Assembly (NCBI GenBank): GCA_009193005.1 | Contig: SDWI01000564.1 | Span: 1 to 64,000, forward strand | Origin: Lamellibrachia luymesi | Lineage: Eukaryota > Annelida > Polychaeta > Sabellida > Siboglinidae | DNA length: 64,000 bases | Direction of reading: 5' to 3' | Shown: piece after piece, positions 47,807 to 60,119 of the stretch | How the letters are laid out: each line of letters starts with the position of its first letter | Numbering within the stretch: position 1 is the stretch's first letter | The notes under the pieces: generated by a model | Databases searched by the model: none | Told to the model about the DNA's origin: nothing | What the model saw: only the letters and a program-made list of their open reading frames with translations | Made by a program: the position numbers and the translations under genes

Positions 47807-48649
47807 CCTAAAGAAAGATATTTTTGATAGATTTTTTTCTCAAACTCATTTTGAAAGTTCCTCCACATTTTTGACACAATTTTATGACAAATATTCCAAT
47901 AATTTTAATAAATTGACTGTTACCACTAAGTCTCTAAGATGTGACTGCCACAGAAAATAGCATGAATGTGGGAAATGGTAAGCTTAAAATGCCAAGGTAC
48001 GTATGATGTAACAAATCAAGTGTGGATGGGTGGTCATGGGGACTCATGCAGAAGTAGTCACGTTTCGAACATTCATATTATTAAATGATTGCAGGGATAT
48101 TAAATTATGATATCGTGAACATGTACTATTGATGACTATGTTATCTGCATCAGTGGCAGTGCATGTTGATACTATTCACCAGTCGCCGATCTCAATTTTA
48201 ACAACAAAACGTTATCAACAATACATTGACGACGTAATAGTCTTTAATGGTTAGGTGAACAAGTATAAGGTTCAAATAGTTCTCATTATTCATTGTTTTC
48301 AGAATACTGTTAACGTAGAGTTCTACATTTACTCGTGCATTTATCAGTGGACCGATTGTACGTTATGTATACCAAAGCATGTGTACGAATTGACATCTAA
48401 CTTCTTAATTTCAGGATATGTGTTTAAACTAAATGATACCCTGAATAAAAAATGTATAAGCAATAAACTGCAATGGAATATGTGCAAAAATCCCATTAGA
48501 TGGAAAAGTATTTGATGGATTTATATCAGCTTCGAACACATACTTTGCTACCAAAGATAGCTCCAACCGGAAAAGGAAATAGCTTTCCGCGTCAGGGAAA
48601 AGGGGAATTGATTACTGAGAAACGAAACACCACAAATAATGGGGGTTGC

Positions 48650-48800
48650 AGGGGTCTCAACTTCTCATCTCCCACCTGTAGTGGGGGCTAAACTTCCACC
48701 TCCCACCTGTTTTGGAGGTAAACTTCCGACCATTGTTTGAGAGTTCACATCCCGCCAACCGCACCTCCCACTTATTGCTGAGGCCAACCTTACACCAATG
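48650..48800 (+). repeat. Degenerate CTCCCACCTG repeats
   Basis: About four loosely spaced units resemble AACTTCCACCTCCCACCTG. They lie in the first RPS10 intron. No gene is visible at 47830-48960 otherwise. Confidence 0.5.
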
Positions 48801-48960
48801 TTTTAGGACCAATCTTTCAATAATACATGCATGTACCGGCCGCTTTCGAGCCAAAAATGAACTCGTAAAAATTACTAATTTCTAATCCAAATATACCGGG
48901 GAAAAAAACATTTTATGCAGAAAATACACCACAAAATGCATTATAATGAAGCAAATGTAC

Positions 48961-48999
48961 CTTATTATTGAAGAAAGCGACGGCGGCGCGACTCGCGAG
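48961..48999 (-). promoter_or_regulatory. RPS10 leader exon and core promoter
   Basis: On the minus strand a pyrimidine tract CTTTCTTC starting at about 48975 fits a TOP-mRNA start, followed by AATAATAAG and a donor GTACAT at 48960. Just upstream is CTCGCGAG (48999-48992), a match to the TCTCGCGAGA core promoter element. The region is an isolated GC-rich island. A leader exon of about 15-17 nt spliced to 47807 is inferred, not proven. Confidence 0.5.
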
Positions 49000-49109
49000 G
49001 CCCGCGGGCGCCTGCTGGTCTGCATCTACCGCCCTCATATCATGGGAGCCCAAAGGGGGCCAATCTTAGTCACCCATTAGTTTATCATGCTACCCTATAT
49101 ATAATTTCC

Positions 49110-49385
49110 AACATTGGCCAATGTTATTGGTCCAACCATTAAATCACGTTGGCCCATATCATTGGACCATGCATTGACATGCAAAGACTTACCGATTATT
49201 AAGCTGATGTTGGGTCAATGTAGGGCATATTGGTCTAATGTTGGCATGCCATTATTGTTAACATACTACTAAGCTACTGCCATGCAATAGCTATACCGAC
49301 GAACAATTACCAACGTTGATTCAAGCTTGGAATGCCAATTCTACGGCTGCCGTTCATTACCAATATTGACCCAGGCTAGTAATGA
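49110..49385. repeat. Degenerate palindromic CCAAT/ATTGG repeat cluster
   Basis: Many short inverted words such as CCAACATTGGCCAATGTT, ATTGGTCCAACC and TTGGGTCAATGT recur within about 270 bp in the RPS10-EDEM2 spacer. They may be CCAAT-box-like by chance or a decayed palindromic satellite. Confidence 0.4.
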
Positions 49386-49551
49386 TATATGGGACCATGT
49401 AGAGACGAAACAGGTTATATACCAAACAAATAAAAAAATCAAGCCAAGGGGGGCTATAGCCCAGTGCCCCCCCCATGTACGTACGCTAGGAGCTATATAT
49501 AGTATATCTACCGCTTTGTGTGCAATGTTACTTAATTGGCACCTCGGTGTA

Positions 49552-49600
49552 CGTACACACACACGCACGCACACGCACGCACGCACGCACGCGCAGTCAT
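49552..49600 (+). repeat. (CACG/CA)n simple repeat
   Basis: A CACACGCACG run of about 45 bp. A CTG/CTA trinucleotide-rich stretch follows at 49865-49920. No gene was seen in 49000-50030. Confidence 0.85.
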
Positions 49601-50041
49601 ACACACATACATATGCAATCTGCATTTAAAGTTTCACACGTTTCATTCATAAATAAACGAATTTCAAAGGTTCGTTTGACAATTTGAAAGGCAAATGGCA
49701 TAGAAAAATATTTTTTAAATGTTTACTTTGTTTCGAAACTGATTTTCCACCTTAAATCATCGACGGCCATTAATTGTTCTAATGATGCCTTAGTGTTTGT
49801 CCCTGTTCATGATAAATCTTCAAGATTCTCGGGTTGGTGAGAAGTCATAGAAGATATTTTATTAGTAGTAGCATTGTTGTTGCTGCTGTTGCTACTACTA
49901 CTGCTGCTGCAACCGCTGCTTCGTGCACTGAGGCACGATGTATGGTTATTTAATTAATTATAAGTTTATGGGGAACTTGTTCAACTTTGTAAATTCGGTT
50001 GTCAAATGCAAAATTCTCGTTTTTACAGTGGCGTCACGAAG

Positions 50042-53000
50042 ATGGCGGCCTCCAACGACAATTTTATAAAAGTTGCTGTAATTACATTTATAATTACTAC
50101 TGGACTATCATCCACTGGTTCGCAAAGACAGTTTACGGAGGATGATATACGGATGTATAGGTATATCTATAACCTTGCACTGATATTGTTTTAACAGTGA
50201 TATGATATGATGCTTGACAGCTGGGCGATAATAGCGCGTCTAACACATTGTTTATGAACGTTTATACGCGGATGTCGCCAACGTAGCAACATATGTTCAT
50301 CCATCGATTCATTGAGGTCTGCTGAAACAAATTATGGCTCTATGCTACAATCCGGCCCACCTGAATTTCGTAGCCATATAGAACCATGTCCATGCACAAT
50401 AGCAATGGCAGTGCAATGCCAATGGCAATGGTGATGCACATTTAATAATTTATCTGTACATAAATAAGTCATAACATGTAAATTATTAAACATGTCGTGC
50501 GTAGAAACACATTTCATCACCTGGTACCAAAAGTACATTCTTATATAGCGTGGTATCCAGTCCTTGTGACTGCTCAAAGCTGTTTATACTTCACTTCCTG
50601 TCCTGGCAGACTTGTTAATTCTAATACCTTCTCAACCTCTGTCTGTAGCCAGGTACTCATTGATACAGCTAAGTGAACTGTTGCAATGTCAGATGAATGA
50701 AATTGCCTAAGTTTCAAAATGGTAGCAAGAAGATTCAAATCCGGGTTCTTTCAATCGATAGTCCGGCATTCTAACCACAACACTACAGTGCCCCACATAC
50801 ACGATTACAATTACAGCAACGTATTTGACATTATTATGTTGTGAACACACTTGTGAAGCAGCTGATATTAGGCCACTGTTTTGTTTGCTGGGGATAGTAG
50901 GCAGCTGTTGGATTGTTGCAGAGATCGCGCGGCACAGATGTTCCAGCATGCCTACAGTGGGTATTTGAAGTATGCCTATCCCTATGATGAATTGCGTCCT
51001 CTCACGTGTGATGGACATGACACATGGGGAAGGTATCACTTCTGCTTTTTACTTGTTTTTTTACTGTTTTAAATTATTTTAAAGGTAAGAGTGGGTCATT
51101 CCATGTGAATTCAACCAATGGGTGTTGCATTGATCTCTTCATTTTTTTATGGATCAGTTTGGTTAATGCCCTTGGTAAGATAACCATGTAACCAAAGTTA
51201 TGTAAGTTTGAAATTTAACACTTTTTAAGAAATAAAATTTACTTGTATTTCACAGGTTAATATATCATGAACTAATCAACCTATATCAATAAAACTTTGT
51301 AGAGTTGTTGTCTGCAATATGTAGATCACATAACCACAATTAGAACATACATGCTGTTCACGGTTAATGTAACCTGACAATCGATTTATTGAACAAATCG
51401 TGATATCAGGTTTAACAGTCAACTGCATGTGTGTTTTAATTACAGTTATGTGATTTATGTGTTGCAGAGAATAATTCCACCAAGTTTTATTGATATAGGT
51501 TGATTAGGTCATGATATATTAACCTGTGAAATTTAAATAATTTTATTCATTTTGAAAACGCCGTCACAAAATGTTGAAGTGTTCAATGCCAAACTGCCAT
51601 AGCTTGAAAACTACTGAGGCTATGATGCTCAAATTTTGGTTTCATCATGGTCATCTTACCAAGGGCTTTCACCGAACTGATTTATTCAATGAAGAAATCA
51701 CTACAACAAATGTCAGAGATTTTGGTTGAGTTGACACGGAATGACACATGTATGTTCTTCTATAGTGCGGTATCTTTATTATCTCGATAAGCCACTGGCT
51801 TCCTTGTCCACTTGCTATCTGGAACTTGTTGTTTGGGATGGCAATCTTGTTAAATCTTGTATCCAGTCCTTGGGGCTGCTCAAAGCGCTTTACACTTCAC
51901 CCCCTGGAAGACCTGTTCATTCCAACTCCATCTTGAATTCTATGGGAAGCATATAAGCTAATACTTAAGAACAGACATTTGCGTTTAGCCAAACTGTATG
52001 TTTAGCAGCCTGTATATTGACATTAGACTGTTTTACGTTCAAATGTTAAGAGTATAGGTAACTTTCATGGAGGTGCTCAGTATGATTTCCTTTCAGTTAC
52101 TCTCTAACCCTCATTGATGCGCTCGACACTCTGGCCATCATGGGCAACTTCAGCGAGTTCCAACGAGTCGCAACTCTTCTCATAGAAGTCATAGATTTCA
52201 ACAGAGACATTGACGTGTCAGTGTTTGAAACAAACATTCGCAGTAAGTGTGATGCCATTGCCTGGTAGTATGTGCAGCAGTTGGTGACATTCTATATTAC
52301 AAATACATGGTATGCAAATGACCTTCATTGGCATCCATCTATTTTGAAAGATAATGGAGCTGTGCCATAGGTGACATCAGTGTTTTTGCACAGCATCTGC
52401 GTTGACTAAAAATTCAAATTTTTGAGTGGCAGTCTCTGCTACAGATGGTACATGTGTAGACAGTTTGTAGAGGTGTTGTAGTCAATTGTATTTTTCTCCG
52501 ACGCTCTTTCTTCTCCATCCATAGTTCATTTCTTCTGCCTTTCTGATAACACTCCACACAGCCTGTCGCCAGTTGTTGTGGTCTGCTGCAGCAGATTCCT
52601 AGGAATCAAGGCTGATCTGAGCAGATTTGATATCTCGTTTGGAAGCATCCCTGAACCGCAGAGCTGGATGGCCGACATGCCTTGCACCCGAGGCAAGTTC
52701 ACCATAGTAGAGGGTGTCCTTTGGAATATGTCCATCTTCCATGTGGCAGACATGGCCAAGCCAGCGCAGATGTCATTGACTTAGTTAGGCAGCCATGCTG
52801 GGGACGTCTGCTCATGCAAGGACATCAATGTTTGGGGTGTGCTCCTGCCAGGTGATGCCAAGTATGCGGAGATGAAAGCTGTTGAGGCGTTTTTCCTGCT
52901 TTGCATATGTCTTCCATGCTTTGTTTCCATATAGGAGGGTGCTTAGGAGACAAGCGTGGAATACTTGAACCTTGGTGTTCTCAGTGAGCATGTTGTTCCC

Positions 53001-56000
53001 CCACACCTTCTTAGATAGACTTCACATGACAGCTGCTGTTTTTCCGAGGTTGCTGGTGATGGTTGACCCTAGGTAGGTGAACTCCTGCACCACTTCCAGA
53101 GCATGGTCATCAATGCTGATGGCTGAAACTTTGCTGATTTCTTCACCCATGACAGTGGTCTTTTTCAGGCTTATGGTCAGGCCAAATTATACAATTATTA
53201 CACAAAACAGAAGCTCAGTAAATGAGTACAAGCTCCTTTCTAAATGTCAGTGTTAATTTCATATCAAGTATTGCAAAATAAATACTATTTCTTGTCGACT
53301 ATTCAAAATGTTGTCGACCATTCAATAATCTTGTTTCGTGTATGTGATGAAAAAAATGCTCTCCATTGTCATGAATTGAGCACATTTTGTGTAAATTAAT
53401 CTGTAGTTCAATGACAAAGTGATGGCAGCTTAGTTGACTGTGTTACCACAGTTGTAGGGGGACTGTTGTCTGCTCACCTGCTGTACAAACGTGTCGGCAT
53501 GGAGCTGGAGCCAGGGTGGCCGTGCTCTGGTCCTCTGCTCCGGATGGCCGAGGATGTGGCTAGGAGACTGTTGCCAGGTAGGCAAGTTAGCAAGTATCGG
53601 GTTTCTCTCACGTAATTTACTGATGAGCGTTTTATAGCAAATGGCACATTTGCAAGTTGTATCCCACGTGAATTGTCCAAGATGTGACTGTGACTATGGC
53701 TAGCGATTTTAACAAATTCAATGTTGGGAACTACATTCTCTATCGTTGCTGTTGAATGTCGTTCAGCTGTAAAAAATTTAAATGTTTGTCTGCCGTGTCA
53801 TACATGGTGAGGTAAACAATAGTTCTGGTGTGATGTCATGCAACATTTTATACACAATAACCGCATCATAACGTAACTAACCAGTTCTGTCTGAATCTGA
53901 CACGTCCAAGGTCGTACTCATGACTGCGCCCCTCTATTTACAGAGCATATTGAATGTGTGTGTTATAATAAATTATGGTGTATTCAAACAAACGTTTCTG
54001 GCTATATTTGCAATGGTACTATTATATATGAACAATTTTGTAACTTCAGCGTTCAACACAACTACGGGCATGCCGTATGGCACTGTCAACTTGATGCACG
54101 GAGTGCCCCCTGGTGAGACAACTGTCACCTGTACGGCTGGTGTTGGCACATTCATCGTGGAGTTTGGTGCCCTGACTCGACTGACAGGAGACCCAGCGTT
54201 TGAGGAGGCAGCGTTACGGGCACTGGATGCGCTCTGGGGGCGACGATCATTCATTGGACTTGTTCGTTGCAATTTCTTACTCATAGAGGACAAACAATTA
54301 ATGAAAACAAAATTGTAAATTTAATTTTGTGTGAAATATACAGTGCACTGTGCTTAACCGAATCAGCCTTTTATAGAATCATTCCCTATTTGCCCTTTGC
54401 TCAAATATGCTGCTTAAGTGAATCAGCTGCTTAATTTAATCAAATTGCTTTGACTTGGAGTGATTATATTAAGTGGGAGTCCACTCTACATTAAAACTAA
54501 TTAAATTTAACAATGACAACATTGTAATCCACATTTATAATGTGTGTTTATGTCACATTTAATATTTTTCCTTTAAGTTTGGTTTAATTCACAGGCATTT
54601 ATAAATACATGCAGATGTTTATAAAATATAACAAGACGGTTGAAATACTTTGAGGTAATTATTGTTATGACGCTTGCATCTTGAATGACATGTTATTTAT
54701 GCAGGTGGGGAATCACATAGACATCGTCTCTGGGAAGTGGATCGCTCTCGACTCGGGAGTGGGCGCAGGGGTTGACTCCTACTTTGAATATCTCGTAAAA
54801 GGGTCCTTCCTCTTCCCGTATCCCAAACTCATGCAGATGTTTAAAGGTGAGTTAAAGGCACCAAGTCTGATTATTTTTATTGTGAACTCGTGTTAAATGA
54901 TATAAACTATATCTGTTCCAACACATGACAGATTGATTGACCAAATGGGTTTTAATGAACAACAATATTGTTTTTAGTTTGACCGTTATCTGTCTATGAA
55001 TATCAACCTCAGCCGAGGCAGCTTAATAGGTGGACCAGAGCAGGCGTTTTCAATCCGATTCGTAGGAACAGTTTGGAGTAATAAATAACTGAAATAACTA
55101 TCCCGCTCCGCCCTGGTCCGCCTGTTCGGTTGCCCCTAAATAAAAAAACTGGTTAATTAAAACACATTTGGACAGTGAAGCTGTTAGATCGATTTTACTA
55201 TAAAAACCATCAGACTGTGATTAGATTAGACACTTCACATATGGCCATATGTTTGTATTCCAGTATGCCAACTTGTGGAGTTCCTTATACTACGAGGAGC
55301 TTAGTGAGTCTACTTGTATTTCTCAAGTCTCAATCCAATTACTGCACAGGAAAATCATTCGAAGTGATGCGGCTGTTAGCATTGTTGTCACCTGGTTGCT
55401 TTCTGTAGTTAGAATGGCTGACGAATATAGAAATATATTGAGTTGTTATTTAAATATTATATTAACTGGTGACTGAAATTTTTTTTCAATCACAAGACAG
55501 CTTTTATCTAATTTTATTTTACACTACAGCTATATCAAATTTTTCTTAGATTATTATTTACTTGTGTCTTCATTTTTAGATTGACCATAATTAAGGTACG
55601 TCAGTATCAGGATGTTTACTTTTTCCCTGTTGCCAAGGTGACAATGTTGTTGTCATTGCCAAGGTTACCTGCCAGCTATAGAGAAGTACATGAAGATGGA
55701 CGACTGGTACATGTGGGTACACATGGCCAAGGGCAGCATCACCATGCCTGTGTTCCAGTCACTGGACGCCTACTGGCCGGGTCTACAGGTGGGCTGTGAC
55801 AGCAGGAACAACACTAGAGAGTCCCCTTAAAGTTACACTGACATATTAATTCTGGAATGGATTGACGTTCCTTTGCCTAGCAGTGTGGTATTTGACGCTG
55901 TGATTACCTCTCAAGAAACTGTTGGTATTAGTTCTGTATATTTCAGCCAACTCGCTTGGTCTTCGTTGGCGGACTGACATCGCTTACTAGTGTGTCATGT

Positions 56001-59000
56001 GATGCATGCTTTAGGAGAAAAATCAAGGAAGAAATAAACATCCATTGAATGAAACCTACCCTGAAACAAAATTAAACAAACCAGAATGCAAAGCACATTG
56101 GCCTACTGGTACTGGCATTTGAGAAATAGCAGAATAAAGCTGAAATGTCCACCAGCGTCTTTTGGTTGTACTTTCAGAGTTTACTTGGCAACGTTGACAA
56201 CGCAATGAAGACCCTACATAACTACCACCAGGTGTGGAGACAGTACGGCTTCACACCGGAGTTCTACAATATAGTCAACAACAATGCCCACCATATGAGG
56301 GAAGCGTATCCTCTGCGTCCAGGTAGGATAAAACATGCCTGCGTGAGTCCATGCTCGTGCATTAGTAGTGGAGTTTACACATACTGTATTTGATCTATTA
56401 AGCATACATGCCCTAATTAGCAAACACCCCCTTTTTTAATCGGCAGGATCCATAATTATTGTACTTTGACTTGTGTGGAACAATTGAAAAGTGTCGCCAT
56501 CTAGTGTTAAGCAGTTGGCACCACTTTTCAGTCGTTCTACACTAGTCACTAAATGACATCACTGGTGTTAATTAAGCAGGTAACCTATTCTCTAGAGAAA
56601 ACAATTTTGGTGTACGATTATAAGAACAGATTCCTTAACATTTTTCCATGGCCCAACTTTTTATCAAGCGTACTGTACACTTATAATATTAGGTTGAATA
56701 CAGTATCTACCATCCACGTTACATCTTTAAAGGTGCCTCATCACTTCAATTATTTCACCCATCTCGTTTCAGACTCATCTTCGCAAAAAATCGAACCTAG
56801 CTAGCATCAACTATGGCGTGCTAGTTCCTTTATACAAATGTGTTATTTAGTATTGATGAGATCATAAGACAAACTTATAAATAATTTTTGATTGGGTCCA
56901 GTAAAATTTTTTTTTTAAATAGCAAAGTGGTTCTGCCTCTATGTGCTATGACATTAGACTATTCCCACTTTCACAAGTATCCCGATCTGATGATCAAAGC
57001 CAATTCTTGCAATGATTTTTGACAAAAGTTGCACTTGTGTTTTTAAGTTGACTGCACATCTTACTTAGGCTATTCACAGACTACAGATTCAAACATCAAT
57101 AAACGAAATTAACAATGGACTAAATTAATTGAGTAGGGAGTTTCAATTACTGTAGGAATGCATAAAATTATATCAATTGATCTCATTTCGTTTTGCAAAT
57201 ATTTTATTTTTACCAGAATCCTCTTATCTTTTTCATGTTGCAGAATTAATCGAGAGCGCCATGTATCTCTATCAAGCAACAAAAGATCCCTTTCTGCTCG
57301 AGGTTGGAATAGACATTCTGGAGTCGATAGAGCACAGTACCAAGACAAAGTGCGGATACGCATCGGTGAGCAGCAAATTACATGTTAATGTAAATGACTA
57401 TGTTGACGTGATCGACACAAACCTCAGAGTTCTAGGAAATGAAGACAATCCAGTTTTTCTTAAATTTGAGGCCAGGCTTCACATATATGACTAGTGTTAA
57501 GGAAACCCTTATTTTATTCTTCTGTCTGTTCTTTCCATGGCGACTGTTTTCTTTGTTTGCTAAAATGTTTAACCATGATCGTCAATTTGAGGTGGTCCTT
57601 GTGTGCTTTGTAGTTGGGTCATGATTCTGTGGCGCATCATGTAGATCAACAAATAAAAAGCATGCTAAGCCTACCAGGTAGCAATGTTACTTACCAGATA
57701 GCAATGTTACTTACCAGGTAGCAATGTTACTTACCAGGTAGCAATGTTACTTACCAGGTAGCAATGTTACTTACCAGGTAGCAATGTTACTTACCAGATA
57801 GCAATGTTACTTACCAGGTAGCAATGTTACTTACCAGGTAGCAATGTTACTTACCATATTCACTCTAATAAGTGTACAGTACACTTGAAAAAAATTGGGC
57901 CATGAAAAAATGTCAAGGAATTTTGTAATGGTACACCAATTTTTTTCTCTAGACAATAAGGTAACACTGGTGGTGTCACTAGTGACTAGTGTAAACAACT
58001 GAAAAGTTGTGTCAACTGTTTAACACCAGATGGCAACACTTTTTTGGTTGTTCCACACTAGTCAAATTACAATAATTATGGATTCTGCTGATTAAAAAAG
58101 GGGGTGTACGCTAATTAGGGCATGTATATTTAACAGGTCAAATACGGTATTTGAAAAGCTTTCTTAAATTGTCTGAATATTTGTCAGACAAAGTGACATA
58201 ATTTTACCTTTTCTGTTCGGTCTGAAGGTCTGGTTTACTGTGTGAATGAGGATACAGTTTTGTGAACTTGTCTTACATATTCTTTTTATTTTTATACTTT
58301 ACTTACAATTGTACAGTTATTGTCCATGCATATGAATGGGCTGGTTCTGGATAAATGGTGGTTTACAAATGTTAGTATTGATTAATTTATTTGTCACTGA
58401 GACAGATTGCAAACTGTGAATGTAGCATAGGCTATGTACAAACAGCGATTGCAGACTTTGCAGTACCCAGTGTCCGTGTTCAGGTGAAAGACGTCCGAGA
58501 CCATAAACTGGAGAATCGCATGGAGTCGTTCTTCCTCGCCGAGACAACAAAATACCTCTACCTGCTGTTCGACACCGACAACTTTATTCATAATACAGGT
58601 GGACAGGGCACAGTGGTCAACACCGCAGGTGGACAGTGTGTGCTGGACGCAGGTGGGTTAGATGACCTCCCACCTTGTGGGCCCTTTTAGTATACAGCGG
58701 ATTCCACTTGATAAAACCACTTTGGGCCCGAGTAATTCGATTCTATTAAGCGGCTGATTCACTTAAGCAAATTTTCTTCGGTAAATGACTCCGAATAATG
58801 TGGAAGAGAATGTACGTTAAACAAGTGAGTTTTATTTTGGTATATATTGAATTACTGCATACCAGCTATGAAATTATGAAAATTGGTATTCTCGAATGAC
58901 AAATTTTCTTAGACAAATAAAACTCACAACTTAGCTACATAAATCTGGCGAGGGCTTGTCTGCCTTGCAGCAGGTGCAATCAATAATGTTTATGTAATGT

Positions 59001-59951
59001 TTTACCTGTTTTTGTGTCGTTTTCTGTGTCAAAAACACTGATCTATTTTAGGGGTTTCCAGGAAAACCTGTTGTTTCGTACTACAGTGTATTATTTATTC
59101 GTGTATCTGATACTACCAATCACAGACGTGATTTATTTAATTAAGCGGCGTATTTTAACAGAGTGGGAATAGGGAATTGTGTGTGTAAGATCAATTTTCA
59201 TTAGCTGTTTATGATGTAGAGATAATTCAATGTCAACACATCATTTATATTTGTAATAACATGTTCGTATTTGTATTTTCGACCAGGTGGTTATGTATTC
59301 AACACAGAGGCACACCCGATAGACACAGCTGCCCTTTATTGCTGCAGTGCGGAAAAGAAGGCTGACGACCTTTCTGTTCACGAAATGCACGACAGCATTG
59401 ATGTACTTGAACTTCTTGACCTCGATGACGTTGACGACATTGGTGACATTGCAAACGACCTTGATTCGATTCAGAAGCAGAATATGCGAAGACGGAAGAA
59501 GAGGAACATGAAACTGAAAGTTCCTTTCAGCAATGAGATCTACAAGACGGAGGAAGTCCGCCATGACGTAGATGAAACAGAAGCAACAGACGCAAATGTC
59601 GAAGAAGAAGAGGAAGAGCAAATGTTCTACGAAAAAAACAACAGTGACGAAACCCTTTCATCATCACAACAAGACTCGTCATCACGAAAATCGTCACCCC
59701 AAGAAACATTGAAAGACATATACTCTTCTTCTTCAACCGATAAACATAGCCCAGTGACACAAACGAAATTGCAACCACCGACAGAAAAACCAACAACAAA
59801 CGAGGGAGATGAGGTCATGGAAAGCACTACGGAGACAACTGACTGGTCTTATGACAAGAATCGGAACTATCCAGCGAGATTGTTTACTTGCCCAGCTCAA
59901 CCCTTCCATTCCAGACTTTCAGTTTACGGAGAGCTGTTCGTCGACGATTAA
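50042..59951 (+). CDS. EDEM2: EDEM2-like ER mannosidase family protein, eleven exons found
   Basis: EDEM2 is a GH47-family ER protein that starts mannose trimming of misfolded glycoproteins for ER-associated degradation. Exons found: 50042-50160, 50922-51032, 52097-52242, 53452-53577, 54050-54261, 54705-54846, 55676-55788, 56178-56322, 57244-57365, 58484-58652 and 59287-59951. They join in frame to 689 residues (human 578). A hydrophobic signal segment (VAVITFIITTGLSSTGS) follows the start. Family motifs in order include YDELRPLTCDGHDTWG, FETNIR with a catalytic-type Glu, GWPCSGPLLRMAED, TGMPYGTVNL, VTCTAGVGTFIVEF, GAGVDSYFEYLVKG, YPLRPELIESAMYLY, HKLENRMESFFLAET and the Ca-site NTEAHPID. The C-terminus has a long acidic/serine-rich linker (about 500-665) and then FTCPAQPFHSRLSVYGELF as in human EDEM2. 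Between exons six and seven four residues present in human (LEYN region) are missing, so a 12-nt microexon may have been overlooked. The start overlaps a YY1-like AAGATGGCGGC. Confidence 0.95.
50530..50800 (-). mobile_element. tRNA-derived SINE in EDEM2 intron 1
   Basis: Reverse-complemented, it shows a tRNA-like head (TAGTGTTGTGGTTAGAATGC, then a degraded B box at 50742-50732). The body is followed by a 3' part with GAGCAGTCACAAGGACTGGA and a CGCTATATAAGAA tail. It belongs to the same group as the SINE at 60820. Confidence 0.7.
51773..51960. mobile_element. Composite of LINE family 2 tail and SINE tail
   Basis: Positions 51780-51858 match the 3' tail of LINE family 2 (GATAAGCCACTGGCTTCCTT to GGCAATCTTGTTAAATC). 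They continue directly into ATCCAGTCCTTGGGGCTGCT, the reverse complement of the SINE 3' region at 50545-50630. It lies in EDEM2 intron 2. Confidence 0.65.
52460..53195 (-). mobile_element. LINE remnant, family 4, RT C-terminal region
   Basis: On the minus strand the fragments read EEISKVSAISIDD, VVQEFTYLGSTITSN, VWGNNMLTENTKVQVFHACL, LLYGNKAWKTYAKQEKRLN and RILGITWQEHTPN, then RWLGHVCHMEDGHIPKDTLY. This is the usual post-RT region of a non-LTR element common in animals. Several stops interrupt it. It lies in EDEM2 intron 3, opposite to the gene. Confidence 0.85.
56384..56703 (+). mobile_element. TA-flanked MITE (family M), EDEM2 intron
   Basis: Ends CTGTATTTGATC and, inverted, CTGTATTCAACC are flanked by TA (56382-56383, 56704-56705). 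The internal sequence, including GGATCCATAATTATTGTA and TAAGAACAGATTCCTTRACA, matches the copy at 14480. It has no ORF and follows exon 56178-56322. Confidence 0.8.
57671..57850 (+). repeat. 20-bp tandem repeat, 9 copies
   Basis: The unit TTACCAGGTAGCAATGTTAC is repeated nine times with only a G/A change in two units and a C in the first. It lies in an EDEM2 intron. Its last partial unit TTACCA merges into the terminus of the miniature element at 57854. The copies are contiguous without unique spacers. Confidence 0.97.
57854..58148 (-). mobile_element. TA-flanked MITE (family M), inverted copy
   Basis: Inverse orientation to the copies at 14480 and 56384. It begins CCATATTCACTCTAATAAG and ends CAGGTCAAATACGG, flanked by TA (57852-57853, 58149-58150). 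It lies in the EDEM2 intron between exons 57244-57365 and 58484-58652. Confidence 0.8.
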
Positions 59952-60119
59952 ACAACAAGTGAAATCTGATTACGTTGTTGGACTGTCTGTTTATCACAAT
60001 TTTGTTTCTGTTGATAATGTAATTTACGTTGATGGTTCGGTATAGTGTTATAAACAGTAACCTAGATTCATGACTACGCAGTGTTTTCGGAGGGTTTCTA
60101 TATGTAGAGATTAAATCGT

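Noticed and set aside
55249..55320. Extra EDEM2 exon reading YANLWSSLYYEEL
   Set aside because: It has plausible splice signals but the wrong phase after the preceding exon and no counterpart in the family.
57671..57850. CRISPR-like array
   Set aside because: Units of 20 bp are contiguous without unique spacers, and the DNA is a eukaryotic intron.
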